A stretch of DNA of 64,000 nt from Patella vulgata (lineage: Eukaryota; Mollusca; Gastropoda; Patellidae), in the NCBI RefSeq assembly GCF_932274485.2, contig NC_065880.2, forward strand, positions 7,169,695 through 7,233,694. Reading direction: 5' to 3'. The position numbers and the translations under genes are program-made. A model generated the notes under the pieces. It did not search any database and was not told the origin of the DNA. It worked only from the letters and a program-made list of their open reading frames with translations. This document shows, piece by piece, positions 33,105 to 44,338 of the stretch; within the stretch, counting starts at the first letter, position 1, and every line of letters begins with the position of its first letter.

Positions 33105-33360
33105 TTACAGCATTGTTATTTCCAGTAAAAAGTATGGCAAATTAGGTACATGGAAAGTAACACAATCCTATCTTGCTAGAAAAATACTGGATCCCCCGAA
33201 AAACATCCATGGGGCACATGGTTGTTATTTCCAGTAAAAAGTATGGCAAATTAGGTATACGGTATCTGGAAAGTAAAACAACCATATCTTGCTAGACAAA
33301 TACTGGATACCCGGAAAAACATCCATGGGACACCCACGGGACAAAATTGTAAGGGTTTGG
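33105..33360. repeat. Two-unit tandem repeat (about 117 bp); relative at 35575-35710
   Basis: GTTATTTCCAGTAAAAAGTA, TACTGGAT(C/A)CCC and AAACATCCATGGG occur twice here and once, diverged, in the GPCR intron. Confidence 0.75.
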
Positions 33361-33399
33361 CTAACTGACAACCTGTGTGATTCGTATTATGATAATCTA

Positions 33400-33682
33400 A
33401 CGAGAAGAGCACGTGCGCGCTGTCATTCAGCCAACTGGCGGGGTTTCGATTCCCCGGTTGTATGTGATAAGGAGTAGGGTCGCCTGTCCAACCTCGTGGG
33501 TTTGTCTTCGGATCCCCCAGTTTCCCCCCACTGCTAAAGACCCCCTACGCGCAAGCGAAATATTGAAATAAAATTGAATCATTGGTTAGTCGGGGTCCCG
33601 AAATGACCTAGTTTGTGTTGAGTGGACGTTAAACCCCATCTCTCTCTATCTCTCTCTGTCTCCCCCCCCTCTCTCTCTTTAA
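33400..33682 (+). mobile_element. SINE-B copy
   Basis: ACGTGCGCGCTGTCATTCAG, B-box GTTTCGATTCCCC, tail CGTTAAACCCCATCTCTC. Confidence 0.88.
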
Positions 33683-34157
33683 TGAGACGAAGACATCCAG
33701 TAGAAACTGTGAGGAAACGACCGAAACAGATGTTGACAGGAAATAATTTTAAAATAGATTCATTCGGCATGGGGTAATTTTCTTGTAATTAAATTGTTTT
33801 GTGGATGGTTGGAAGAAAACTTTTGATAGATAAATCAGTTTGAATAAAATTTTAGTCCAAATATCATCAAATCACCACTAAAAAAGGCGTAAACCAACAG
33901 AAATCGGTCTAATTATTGCACGGTGAAGCTCCATCCAATCTACTGGAGGGAAAACAATCTGCTTATTCAACGCAGATTCTCCGTCCATATTACACTTTAG
34001 AATATATGATGAATCCACCTATGATAAATCACCATTCCACTGCGGAAGTCCTAATTGAAAAGATGTCTGAAAGGTGTGGCAGTGTCTAAGATATCGATCA
34101 TCGAAGCTTTCTCAGAACAATTATTAACAGAAAGAACATTCGAGTCAAGAATCGACA
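33683..34157 (+). other. Upstream region of the GPCR
   Basis: No SINE or MITE recognised in 475 bp before the ATG; likely holds promoter and 5' leader, but no clear TATA box. Confidence 0.35.
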
Positions 34158-34551
34158 ATGAATTTAACACAAGAACATAGAAGTTATCCTGAAGCAATGG
34201 TGTATTTGGTGATAATTACAATACAATTTGTGTTAAGCGTAGTCGGGAACGCATTTGTGTGCTACGTCATCGTAAATGATACGTCACTAAGGACGCGTTC
34301 TATGATTACAATATTTAACTTGGCGGTTACCGATATATGTTATCCAATGGTTTCTATCATACCGTCTATTTCTGTAATGGTGACAGATAGATGGGCTTTG
34401 GGTGACTTTGCTTGCCAACTGTCTGGATATTTGTTACAAGTCTTTGCTCTAGCATCAATAGAGAATATGACGGTGATAGCAGTGACACGGTATATAGTTG
34501 TCTGTCATCCGGAGTTTGCCAACACCTACCTGAACAAACACTATTATATAT
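34158..34551 (+). CDS. Class A GPCR, exon 1 (TM1 to start of TM4)
   Basis: The ATG at 34158 opens 131 codons plus one base before the donor TATAT|GTAAGT. It has an N-glycosylation sequon at Asn2, TM1 with the conserved Asn31 (VVGNAF), TM2 with NLAVTD (Asp59), Cys86 at the top of TM3, and TRYIVVCHP (110-118) in place of DRY. With the exon at 40897-41408 it gives a 301-residue seven-helix receptor. The TRYxxxCHP and LPN...GWG pattern recalls melatonin receptors. Ligand unknown. The frame continues past the donor into intron and then a SINE, so the unspliced reading is not a protein. Confidence 0.9.
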
Positions 34552-34620
34552 GTAAGTTTCTTGTGTTGTATATATGTATGTTACGTCATACACCAGTTGG
34601 CTTTCATACTCCTCGCAGTC

Positions 34621-34993
34621 GGGGGATCACGTGGCTAAGTGGGTAAGACGCTAGCTCGCTAGCCTGGAGGTCGGGTGTTCGATCCCTGCATTGGCCGAGA
34701 AAGTTCATCCAGATTTTCCGGCGTGGTTCTCCCTTGTCAGTGATGCAGGACGGAGGGGCTGACAAGGAAAGCTGTCTAGTCGTTCGGATGGGACAAAAAA
34801 CCGAGGTCCTGTGTACACATTGGCGTGCACGTAAAAGATCCCTTGGCAGTTGGAATTCGATATAAGAGTAGGCCGTAGTGCCGCTGTCCGGGCAAAATTT
34901 CCCTCATAGCACACTGTATGGCGTATGCCCGTCTTCATTAGCCCAGTTTAGGAGCAGAACAGTAGCACGTTAAACTCCATTTCATTTCATTTT
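34621..34993 (+). mobile_element. SINE-A, full length, 10 bp target duplication
   Basis: Flanked by CCTCGCAGTC at 34611-34620 and 34994-35003. Head GATCACGTGGCTAAGTGGG (A-box) and GGTGTTCGATCCC (B-box), 373 bp, ATTTC tail. Reference copy of the family. Confidence 0.95.
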
Positions 34994-35044
34994 CCTCGCA
35001 GTCTTCGTTTGATTATACCTAATCCCACTAAAACACTGATTTAA

Positions 35045-35555
35045 AGGGACTATCCCGATTTGAACAGTCTCAAAAATAAAAGTACGAGTACGTATGAAAT
35101 TTAAGCGGCCAAATATAGAGAAATGGCGAATTTACTTTGTCTCAAAATTTTAGCTCAAAATATTGAGTCGTTTAGACATGAAAGTCAAAAATGCTTATCC
35201 GGACACGTAACCCTTTTAAGATTTCGGGTCAATTTTTTCGTTGGGCGACCTGATAATCGATTCCCGTTTCTTTAGCGGTCTATACAGTGAATGACCCGTG
35301 TGCTGTACTTCATAACGAAGTGTAAATTTCACCTACACATTATTTTTATAAAATAAAAGTCTGGTTTTATCCAGACACCGTATAATACAGTTTGGACACC
35401 GGTCTCCATTTCCAGATGAAGACTGGCGGGTTTAAGTTGTTTGAAAACGGATGACAAATATTAAGTTAGTTGCTTGGTAAAGGTAGAGGATTTTAAGGGA
35501 TTTTAACACAAAATTAAGCAGTTTTATTCTCCAAAATATTATCGGGATTGGCCCG
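35045..35555. mobile_element. TTAA-flanked MITE, 511 bp
   Basis: TTAA|AGGGACTATCCCGAT ... ATCGGGATTGGCCCG|TTAA. Confidence 0.8.
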
Positions 35556-35869
35556 TTAAAGATATTTACCGGGTGGTTATTTCCAATAAAAGTATTACCA
35601 ATTTTGGTATATATGCAAAGTAGAGATATCCAATCTTACTAGAAAAATAGTGGATTCCCTGAAAAACACACATGGAGCGTATACAGGACAAAAATGTAAG
35701 GATTCCCCTCATCGACAGCCCGACGATTAGGAGTATCTGCACGCGTGACGTCGAAGGTCGTACGCGAACATTGAGCGCTTTGTGTACATGTTGATAAACT
35801 TTATGAAGAGTTAGGCGTACAACACTTTCTGAGATCAAAATCGCGGAAAAAGACGCGGACAGTGGATAA

Positions 35870-36265
35870 TCTAAGCATTACGCTTAAAACAGAGCTTCAA
35901 ATTGGACCAAATATGTTTACATAATGTTACGTCATGACCCACGATTTTATTATGCTCAATTAACCAGTGTAGTGGAGAATATTGCAGAAAAACTAATTGC
36001 GTGACAAACGAGGCTTGTAAACAATGTAAACAATACTGTTTTGAGATGAACATACTTTCACCAGTTTTTAATACCTTAAATCACTGCCCATAGTTTTAGG
36101 GAATACCCCAGATTAAACGAAGGGCTATCATGTTGCTGTACTTGGGATAGATTTGAGTGAACGGGAAAAATAGACACACTCCCCCTTAAAAGCTCAAGTA
36201 TCAGAAGCCAATCCAGCAATGGTCAGAGAGGGATTTCTCGGGCCATTGCTTCAGGAATATAATTG
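35870..36265 (-). repeat. 395 bp dispersed repeat, GPCR-intron copy
   Basis: Inverted relative to 61272-61665; shares ACGATTTTATTATGC, ACTGTTTTGAGA and CCATTGCTTCAGGAATAT. Confidence 0.8.
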
Positions 36266-36357
36266 TTTTTTATGATAAGATTGTATGTCTATCCACCTAA
36301 CCAGACTAGCGTTGGGTGGTACGGGTAAGCTTAATGGTACAAGATGCAATAAACAGA

Positions 36358-36960
36358 AATAGAGAAATAACGTTGAAACGTCCACCCGACAGAAAATAGT
36401 CCATTTCATGACTAACACGTGATTCAATTTTATTTCAGTAATTCGCTTGCGCGTAGGGGTCTTTAGTATTGAGAAATGAAATGAAATGGGGTTTAACGTC
36501 CTACTGTTCTGCTCCTATACTGGGCTAATGAAGACGGGCATACGCCATACAGTGTGCTATGAGGGCAATTTTGCCCGGGCAACGGCACTATCGCCTACTC
36601 TTATATCGAATTCCAACTGCCAGGAGATCATTTACGTGCATTCCAATATATACATGGGACCTCGGTTTTTACGTCTCATCCGAAGGACTAGACAGCATGA
36701 CTGACAAGGGGGAACCACGCCGGAAAATCTGGATGAACTTTCTCTGCCAATGCAGGGATCGAACACCCGACCTCCAGGCTAGCGAGCCAGCGCCTTACCC
36801 ACGTAGCCACGTGACCCCCCTTTAGCATTTAGAGGACACGTCCGCTAGGTCATTTCACGCGTACAATCAAGGAATCAAAACCAAACCACTCAACTCAGTG
36901 ACGGACCTTATGATCTAAAAAAGTACAAGCGTTAAACCATTCAGTCGACTAAACTGATTA
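36358..36960 (-). mobile_element. SINE-B split by SINE-A
   Basis: Tail part 36358-36473 and head part about 36826-36960 belong to one SINE-B; CTTTAG(T/C)ATT(G/T)AGA flanks the insert on both sides. Confidence 0.8.
36475..36822 (-). mobile_element. SINE-A nested in SINE-B
   Basis: GAAAT tail to CCACGTAGCCACGTGACCCC, nearly full length with a short deletion near CAGCATGACTG. Confidence 0.92.
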
Positions 36961-36978
36961 ATGAACATGTTTGGAATA

Positions 36979-37226
36979 ATGGGGGGGGGGGGGTCGATGG
37001 CCGTGCGCGTTGTATCATAAGGCCTGTCATTGACTCAACTGGCGGTTGTATGTGACAAGGAGTAGGGTCGCCTGTCCAACCTCGTGGGTTTTTTCCGGGT
37101 CCTCTGGTTTCCTCGCACTGCTAAAGATCCCTACGCGCAAGTGAATTATTGAAATAAAATTAAACCATAATATGTTAGTCCCGAAATCACCTAGTTTGTG
37201 TCGAGTGGACGTTAAACCCCATTTTT
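36979..37226 (+). mobile_element. SINE-B copy behind a G run
   Basis: G run, GTCGATGGCCGTGCGCG, body, GGACGTTAAACCCC. Part of the head is missing. Confidence 0.88.
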
Positions 37227-37540
37227 GTTTGTAATAAAATAGTTTGAAATTGTCGATAGTAAATTACTGTCTTTGTTTTAGAGATCTGGGGAAGCCTTTG
37301 TTTTCATGCAGGAAGTCAAATCAATACGATGATAATAATCAGTCGCAAATGTAGACTTTTCCTAAAACTAACTTTGCCAATTATCGAAATCATCAGTTCT
37401 TCCTAAACGTCAGTGACCAAATTCTTTAACAGCTTGTGCACACCAGTTACACAGCTGGATGTGTATTCGTTAATTAATCCTTAATCCCATCGCAGCTACG
37501 TAAAGAGCACATTAAGTGACAAAACAATATTATATGTACG

Positions 37541-37808
37541 TGAAATGAAATGAAAATGTAATAAAATGGGGTTTAACGTCCTACTGTTCAGCTCCCAAAT
37601 GGGCTAATGAAGACGGCCATACGCTATACAGTGTGCTATGAGGGAAATTTTGCCTGGACAGTGGCACTACGGCCTACTCTTATATCGAATTCCAACTGTC
37701 AAGGAATATTTTACGTGCACGCCAATGTGTACACGGGACCTCGGTCTTTCGTCCCATCCGAGCGACTAGACAGCTGTCCTTGTCAGGCCCTCCGTCCTGC
37801 ATCACTGA
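37541..37808 (-). mobile_element. SINE-A, head missing
   Basis: GAAAT tail, body to CCTCCGTCCTGCATCACTGA. Confidence 0.9.
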
Positions 37809-37870
37809 ATTTCAGGCCTAAAGAAAGACCTGCGATAGGCAGATTTAGCTCTTGTATAATGCATGTTTAA
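37809..37870 (-). mobile_element. MITE-1 end joined to SINE-A
   Basis: ATTTCAGGCCTAAAGAAAGAC ... TATAATGCATGTTTAAG. Confidence 0.75.
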
Positions 37871-38223
37871 GTGTAAATCATATATTATGTATTGGACGTT
37901 AAATCGGTAATAAACATCATCAACAACGTACATATAATATTGTTTTCCCACTTGATGTGCTTTTAAACCGATTCCTTGCTCCTTTAACGTAATAAAATTC
38001 ATTACGGAAAAGATTGTTTTATAAGAAATCCGTAACTTATTAAAAGAGAGCTTTTACTTTAACCCACTTAGAATGTGTCTTATGACAGCTATAACCAAGA
38101 AAGTCGCTGTGACCATATTAACCCGTCCATTTCACCAGAATAAATTTGAGTACGTCAGCAATGCACCATCATTAATAGGTTTCCGATTGAAACAACAAAA
38201 TGGGTGTGAAATGGTTATCGAAA

Positions 38224-38593
38224 GGGGGATCACGGTGGCTAAGTGGGTAAGACGCTGGCTGGCTCGCTAGCCTGGAGGTTGGGTGTTCGATCCCTGCATT
38301 GGCCGAGAAAGTTCATCCAGATTTTCCGGCGTGGTTCTCCCTTGTCAGTGATGCAGGACAGAGGGCCTGACAAGGACAGCTGCCTCATCGTTCGGATGAC
38401 ACGAAAAATCGAGGCCCCGTGTACACATTGGCGTGCACGTAAAAGATCCCTTGACAGTTGGAATTCGTTATAAGAGTAGGCCGTAGTGCCGCTGTCCGGG
38501 CAAAATTTCCCTCATAGCACACTGTATGGTGTATGCCCGTCTTCCGAGCAAAACAGTAGGACGTTAAACCCCATTTCATTTCATTTCATTTCT
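38224..38593 (+). mobile_element. SINE-A, near full length
   Basis: GATCACGGTGGCTAAGTGGG head, GGTGTTCGATCCC, ATTTC tail. Confidence 0.93.
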
Positions 38594-38713
38594 TTAACCC
38601 TGTGTAAAATGTGTGTTATATTTCAAGGATCAATGTACTTTGATTTCTGAAATAGTTTCTACATCCCTCCAATAACGATAAATACTATGGATGGGGTCCG
38701 TCGTCGGGGTCGG

Positions 38714-38832
38714 GTCCACGGCGAGATCACAACATCAATGTTGATTTCAATTGACAAATAATTTGTGTTTTCAATGTCAAAGACTTTAGATGTTATTGTG
38801 TTAGAGACTTGGCTACTTTAATCCGGCCCTTT
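38714..38832. mobile_element. Lone arm of the 30-32 kb foldback family
   Basis: GATCACAACATCAATGTTGA and AATTGACAAATAAT match the right arm at about 31744. Confidence 0.8.
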
Positions 38833-39074
38833 AACTCGATAAGATGTATGCATGTCAAACCCCGGATACAAGAGTCGTGAATATAATCACAATCCTCACC
38901 CACTATCTTGAACTACAGAGATCTTGTCCTCGGGTCTGTTGAATTACATACATATTAAAAGATAGGTTGCCACCCAACGAAACATACGCCCAGAGCAAGT
39001 AAAGCGCCCGAGCGGTCGGCAAGGGGTGTTGCCTATTTATTGGGGACATTTATAAGATAATTTCCTATTTACAG

Positions 39075-39428
39075 ATCAGATTATAATTCATTTTACTAAT
39101 TTAAATGATGCATATAAATTTCATACAGATCGGACAACTTTTGTCATTCGAAGTTCACAAGGTTCAACAAAGTAAAACAAGGGTCATAACTATAGGAGTA
39201 ATTGATGGATATTGCTGAAATTCGATAGGCTTCTTCGTTTTACGTTTTTTAAATGATAAATATAAATTTTATATAGATCGAATGATAACTTTTGTCGTTC
39301 GAGAATTCACAAGGTCAATTTCAAAACAATCAGATGATAAATGTAGTCGGTAGAGTGTTCACAAGAAATTGTGAACGACCGCAGACGTACGTGCTGACGG
39401 GGAGCGACGGCAATATACGACCAAATTT
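39075..39428. repeat. Degenerate tandem and GTTCACAAGAAATTGTGAAC repeat
   Basis: Two diverged units of TTTATA(C/T)AGATCG...TTGTC(A/G)TTCGA, then a perfect GTTCACAA...TTGTGAAC palindrome and GACGG runs. Confidence 0.6.
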
Positions 39429-39545
39429 CCATGTGGACGTATGAGAGTGCGCCCAATTCAAACCGTTTTTCGTATTACAACCATTCCTTTACACGCCATT
39501 ATGCACACGGATTGACGTCGTACCATCCCAATGACTACGCACAAT

Positions 39546-40777
39546 CATGGGCGCAGATCCCGGTGGGGACACCGGGACGCGTCCCCATCAATATTTTTAG
39601 TGGTGGGGACGTGATATACTGCGTCCCCACCACTTATTTCCGGTGTTTTGCTTACTGTTTATTTTTTGAAATTGAAATCATTCCAGAGCTTTTATTGACA
39701 TTTCAGAAAGTGTAGAGTTGGTCCCAGGCACTTGAGGCCAGGGTCCTTGAAGTTGTAAGGCTGCACCCGGTGACCGATTCACTTGATTTGATATTTGTTT
39801 ATTTGGTGCAATGTATATTTTCTGTCTTGTCCGCAGAGTTATCTTGTAGATTTTTGTTTTGCGTGTAGTGCGGTCCTCCTGCACTTACTATTAAAATATT
39901 CCATAGGAATTATAATAATATGTATATCATGTAGGTGTGCATATCTGATACGCTGGTTAAGGAATAACTGAGATTTTGTTTTTATCGGGTATACTGGATG
40001 ATAAATCACCTAACTAAAGGATTTAGTTTATATATCATGGGGAACCCTTCATTGCTAGATTTGCTGCCATACTAAATAAACGTATTTTTAAAGACTGGTT
40101 TCTATCTCTCTCTGTGGAATATAGGCAATTAAATCTAAAATTAAGACTCGAACGCTCTATTTTTTGGAGTACAGTAAGCTGAGCCAAGAATCGTGTACTT
40201 ATTATTACAAGTTAATAAAACATTTTTGAAGATGGTTTAGAAATTTAGGAAATTTATCGGAAAAGACATTTTTTAAAACCTGTCCTGGGCCGTCCAGAAA
40301 GAAGGGAAAAGAAACGGGTAGAGTGGATATACATGTACTTTTCTTTAGTTTTAAATATATTAAACACTTTATAGAATGTTTTTTTCGATTAAAAAATTGC
40401 TCTCTGAACTATTTTGTTATTGGTAAAAACTCCTCAGAATCGCTGAGAATGCATATTTAGACACCATTTTGTAACAAAAATTAAAAAAATTCTCACCCCC
40501 ACCCTTAGCACCTCACGCCAGCGGCGTTCGGTTATATAGTCGGTCCTTTTCTTTCACAAACGAACCCGCCCACCTTGCTTCTAGCCTACGGGCCCGACTC
40601 TGTATGAACACTTTTAAATTTCTAAAGAAAAATGATGCTGAAAATACCTACAGAGTCCGTTTTAGAGTCCGTCTAGTTTTCAAAAAATTTCGGGGGAAGA
40701 CCCCCACCCCCTCTTTACCAATAGTCGCCCGCGCATGGACTGTCCCCACCACTAATTTTTGGCGATCTGCGCCCCTG
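39546..40777. mobile_element. hAT-like non-autonomous element, 1232 bp, 8 bp target duplication
   Basis: CATGGGCGCAGATC ... GATCTGCGCCCCTG, perfect CGCACAAT at 39538-39545 and 40778-40785. Just upstream of GPCR exon 2. No transposase frame seen. Confidence 0.88.
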
Positions 40778-40896
40778 CGCACAATGCCCTTTGTACCTTC
40801 ACCCCCGGGGCTCTATCACACCCCCCCCCCCCTGACACGGTTCATCTAGTACCAAATTCAGTGCCATGATCGCTCATAAGGTGTTTTATTTTTCAG

Positions 40897-41408
40897 GGAC
40901 TACTGTGATGACATGGGTCTTGCCGAATGCTATTTGTTTGCCAACTCTTCTGGGTTGGGGTACCATTGAATTCAACTACAAAATGGCGATATGCATCCAT
41001 AATTGGCACTTGAGTGTGGTTTATGCGGCGGTTCTGGTCCTACTGGCGTTCTTCATACCTCTTGGGATAGTAGTAGTATTTTACACCAAGTTATTTGTCA
41101 CCGTCAGGAAAATTGGAAGAATTGCGAGAAGCTCATCTACTGATGCCAATCGGTTGAGGGAAATGGAGATCAAGCTAGCCAAAATGACGTGTTGTATATT
41201 TTTATCATTTGTAATATGCTGGATGCCCGTGTCTACATTAATATACGTCGATTTAGCTGGAGTGCCCTTATCCAGACTGTTTATGTGTTCAATGATATGT
41301 GCCTTTAGTAATGGCGTTTCTAATCCAATTATTTACTCCTTGATGAGTACGAACTTCCGGTCGGCTTTTAGAAAGCTGTTTACAAGAAGTCCCATATCAG
41401 CAGTTTGA
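40897..41408 (+). CDS. Class A GPCR, exon 2 (TM4 to C-terminus)
   Basis: The acceptor TATTTTTCAG| at 40896 joins in phase to exon 1 (T|GG makes Trp132). It then carries TM4 with Trp138 and LPN, extracellular-loop Cys164 to pair with Cys86, TM5 with Pro186, a basic loop, TM6 with CWMP (239-242), TM7 with NPIIY (274-278) and helix 8 NFRSAFRKLF, stopping after residue 301. Position 7.43 is Phe, not the opsin Lys, so it is not a photopigment. The closest recognised group is melatonin-receptor-like; other rhodopsin-family orphan receptors remain possible. Confidence 0.9.
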
Positions 41409-41511
41409 AAATTGATATAAACGTTGATAAGACCGGGCGGGGGGGGGGGGGGGGTGGCATTTGTTTTCGTGCCCATGTTTTTACTCGTCTGAGAGAGAGA
41501 AAGAGAGAGAT

Positions 41512-41870
41512 GGAATGAAATGAAATATGATTTAACGTCCTACTGTGTTGCTCCAAACTGGGCTAATGAAGACGGGCATACGCCATACAGTGTGCTATAA
41601 GGGAAATTTTGCCCGGACGGCTCTACGGCCTACTCTTACATCGAATTCCAGCTGTCAAGAGATCTTTTTCGTGTACGTTAATGTGTACACGGGACCTCGG
41701 TTTTTCGTCTCACCCCAATGACTAGACAGCTGTCCTTGTCAGGCCCTCCGTCCTGCATCACTGACAAGGGGGAACCACGCCGGAAAATCTGGATGAACTT
41801 TCTCGGCCAATGCAGGTATCAAACACCGGTCCTCCAGGCTAGCAGCCAGCGACTTAGCCACCGTGAGGTT
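41512..41870 (-). mobile_element. SINE-A, near full length
   Basis: GAAAT tail to TTAGCCACCGTGAG at right. Confidence 0.92.
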
Positions 41871-42055
41871 TGATGTATTATATAAGTGTCTGATGTAATA
41901 TAAAAAACTATCAATACTAGATACTATCAATACTATACTAGATATATGTAATTAATGTATTATTGTGTGATGTAATATAATATTGTCACTTTGTCAAGTC
42001 TTGTTATAAATAGTTAGACATTGCGGATGATAAAATGTTATATTTTTTACAGATC

Positions 42056-42211
42056 TGAGCAAGCGTGCCCCAAGGATCGGTTTCCGGTCCAATACTGTTT
42101 TGCTACACTATCGTAATTTAGCTGATATTATCGATAAACATGATATTGATCACTATTCCTGTGTTGACGATACCCAGCTTGTCTCACTTTACCAAGGCTT
42201 CGATTTGTGTG
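42056..42211 (+). mobile_element. LINE reverse-transcriptase fragment
   Basis: Reads SVPQGSVSGPILF and later DDTQL, the conserved RT blocks B and C (PQGS, xxDD) of CR1/Jockey-like LINEs. Confidence 0.75.
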
Positions 42212-42227
42212 ACTAGTTGTTCCCTGG

Positions 42228-42358
42228 TGCCTGTTTCACGAAATTTTAACTAATATAAAATCCAAATTTTAGTACTTTGATTGGATAATATTAGATTGAT
42301 TTTAGCGCTTAGCCAATGAAAATTGGAGTATTTACTAAAATTTGGATTTTATCTTTAG
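42228..42358. mobile_element. MITE-6 copy ending in a G run
   Basis: CTGTTTCACGAAATTTTAAC ... TTTGGATTTTATCTTTA then ten or more G. Confidence 0.8.
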
Positions 42359-42383
42359 GGGGGGGGGGTATTTATCTATATCC

Positions 42384-42597
42384 ATGTGGGGGTTGGATGG
42401 CTGAATGGTTAGCGTGCGCGCGCTGTATCATAAAGTCTGTCATTGAGTCGACTGGCGTGGTTTCGAATCCCCGGTTGTACGTGGCAAGGGGTAGGGTCGC
42501 CTGTCCAACCTACGCGCGAGCGAATTATTGAAATAAAATTAAACCATATGTTAGTCCCGAAATGACCTAGTTTGTGTCGAGTGGACGTTAAACCCCA

Positions 42598-42608
<11 letters not shown>
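42384..42608 (+). mobile_element. SINE-B with internal deletion
   Basis: Head and B-box intact; TGTCCAACC jumps to TACGCGCGAGCG, losing the CCTCCGGTTTCC block; CT then AT tail. Confidence 0.9.
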
Positions 42609-42628
<20 letters not shown>

Positions 42629-42647
42629 TCATGTTTTTCATTTGAAA

Positions 42648-42985
42648 CACAGATTGATCAGCTGCGTGAGTCCTGATGCCGCCAAATCTCTAGTACAGTC
42701 ACTAGTTCTGTATGGAATTGACTCATGTAACAGGCTGCTGACTGGGATGAAGCAAAGCAGGCAGTCTCTACAAGCTACAGAAAATAAAGAATACAGCAGC
42801 CAGAATCATATCACGAACCAAATCATCATCTCACATAACACCTATTCTAAAATCTTTACATTGGCTCCCGATTCCCGCTTGCATCAACTTTAAGGCCATG
42901 TGCCTAACACACCAGTCTCTACGAAATCTTGCACCCAGCTATTTATCTAAACTACTAATACCAAATCAACCAAATCGGAGTAAAA
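42648..42985 (+). mobile_element. LINE ORF2 C-terminal fragment
   Basis: Frames read SLVQSLVLYGIDSCN, then HITPILKSLHWLP and LAPSYLSKLL, typical of CR1/Rex1-type ORF2 ends. Same element as 42056, split by MITE-6 and SINE-B. Confidence 0.8.
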
Positions 42986-44338
42986 GAAATATAGTATTCA
43001 CATAAATTATAAGGAGTTAAATAAAAATAGTATTCACATAAATTATAAAGAGGAAAATACAAATAGTATACGCATAAATTGTAAGGAGTAAAATAAAAAT
43101 AGTATTCATATACATTATAAGGAGTAAAATAAAAATACTATAACATAAATTATAAGGAGTAAAATAGAAATAGTATACATATAAATTATTAGGAGTAAAA
43201 TAAATATACTATAACATAAATTATAAGGAGTAAAATAAAAATAGTATACATATAAATTATTAGGAGTAAAATAAATATACTATAACATAAATTATAAGGA
43301 GTAAAATAAAAATAGTATACATATAAATTATTAGGAGTAAAATAAATATACTATAACATAAATTATAAGGAGTAAAATAAAAATAGTATACACATACATT
43401 ATTAGGAGTAAAATAAATATACTATAACATAAATTATAAGGAGTAAAATAGAAATAGTATACATATAAATTATAAGGAGTAAAATAAATATACTATAACA
43501 TAAATTATAAGGAGTAAAATAGAAATAGTATACATATAAATTATAAGGAGTAAAATAAATATACTATAACATAAATTATAAGGAGTAAAATAAAAATAGT
43601 ATTCACATAAATTATAAGGAGTAAAATAGAAATAGTATACATATTAATTATAAGGAGTAAAATAAAAATAGTATACACATACATTATAAAGAGTAAAATA
43701 AATATACTATAACATAAATTATAAGGAGTAAAATAGAAATAGTATACACATAAAATATAAGAAGTAAAATAAAAACAGTATACGCATAAATTATAATGAA
43801 ATGAAATGAAATGAAATTGAGTTTAACGTCCTACTGTTCTGCTCCTAACCTGGGCTAATGAAGACGGAATAAAATAGAAATAGTATACGCATAAATTATA
43901 AGGAGTAAAATAAAAATAGTATACACATAAATTATAAGGAGTAAAATAAAAAATAGTATTCACATAAATTATAAGGAGTAAAATAAAAAATAGTATACAC
44001 ATAAATTATAAGGAGTAAAATAAAAATAGTATACATAAATTATAAGGAATAGAATAGAAATAGTATACACATAAATAATAAGGAATAAAATAGAAATAGT
44101 ATACACATAAATTATAAGGAGTAAAATAGAAATAGCATACACATAAAATATAAAGAATAAAATAAAAATAGTATACACATAAAATATAAGGAATAAAATA
44201 AAAATAGTATACACATAAATTTAAGGAGTAGACCAAAAATTGTATACATGAATTAAAGGGAATAAAATAAAAATATGCACATAAATGTAAGGAGTAGACC
44301 AAAAATAGTATTCCTGAATTAAAAGGGATAGGTAGAGA
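42978..44338. repeat. 35-36 bp minisatellite with dimeric higher-order units
   Basis: Unit near ATAAGGAGTAAAATAAAAAT. From about 43130 to 43740 two variants (AGTATACATATAAATTAT / ATACTATAACATAAATTAT) alternate as a 71 bp dimer. SINE-A tail inserted at 43793. Confidence 0.93.
43793..43869 (-). mobile_element. SINE-A tail inside minisatellite
   Basis: GAAAT repeats, GTTTAACGTCCTACTGTTC to GGCTAATGAAGACGG. Confidence 0.88.

Larger units (their letters stand above)
34552..40896 (+). other. GPCR intron, mostly transposable elements
   Basis: This 6345 bp GT-AG intron holds, in order: a full SINE-A, a TTAA-flanked MITE, a copy of a 35.6 kb-type degenerate repeat, a 395 bp dispersed repeat, SINE-A nested in SINE-B, SINE-B, SINE-A with a MITE-1 fragment, SINE-A, a foldback arm, a degenerate repeat and a hAT-like element ending 120 bp before exon 2. 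Confidence 0.85.

Noticed and set aside
34621-34700. tRNA gene
   Set aside because: A- and B-boxes are present, but the sequence is a SINE head: no proper acceptor stem, embedded in repeated elements with target duplications.
34705-34938. Recurring frame with [11 protein letters not shown]...[17 protein letters not shown]
   Set aside because: Reading of the SINE-A body on its reverse strand, repeated at every SINE-A copy.
40897-41408. Opsin
   Set aside because: TM7 lacks the retinal-binding lysine (Phe at that position).
43969-44302. Tyr/Phe/Ile-rich membrane protein
   Set aside because: Low-complexity frames through the 36 bp minisatellite.
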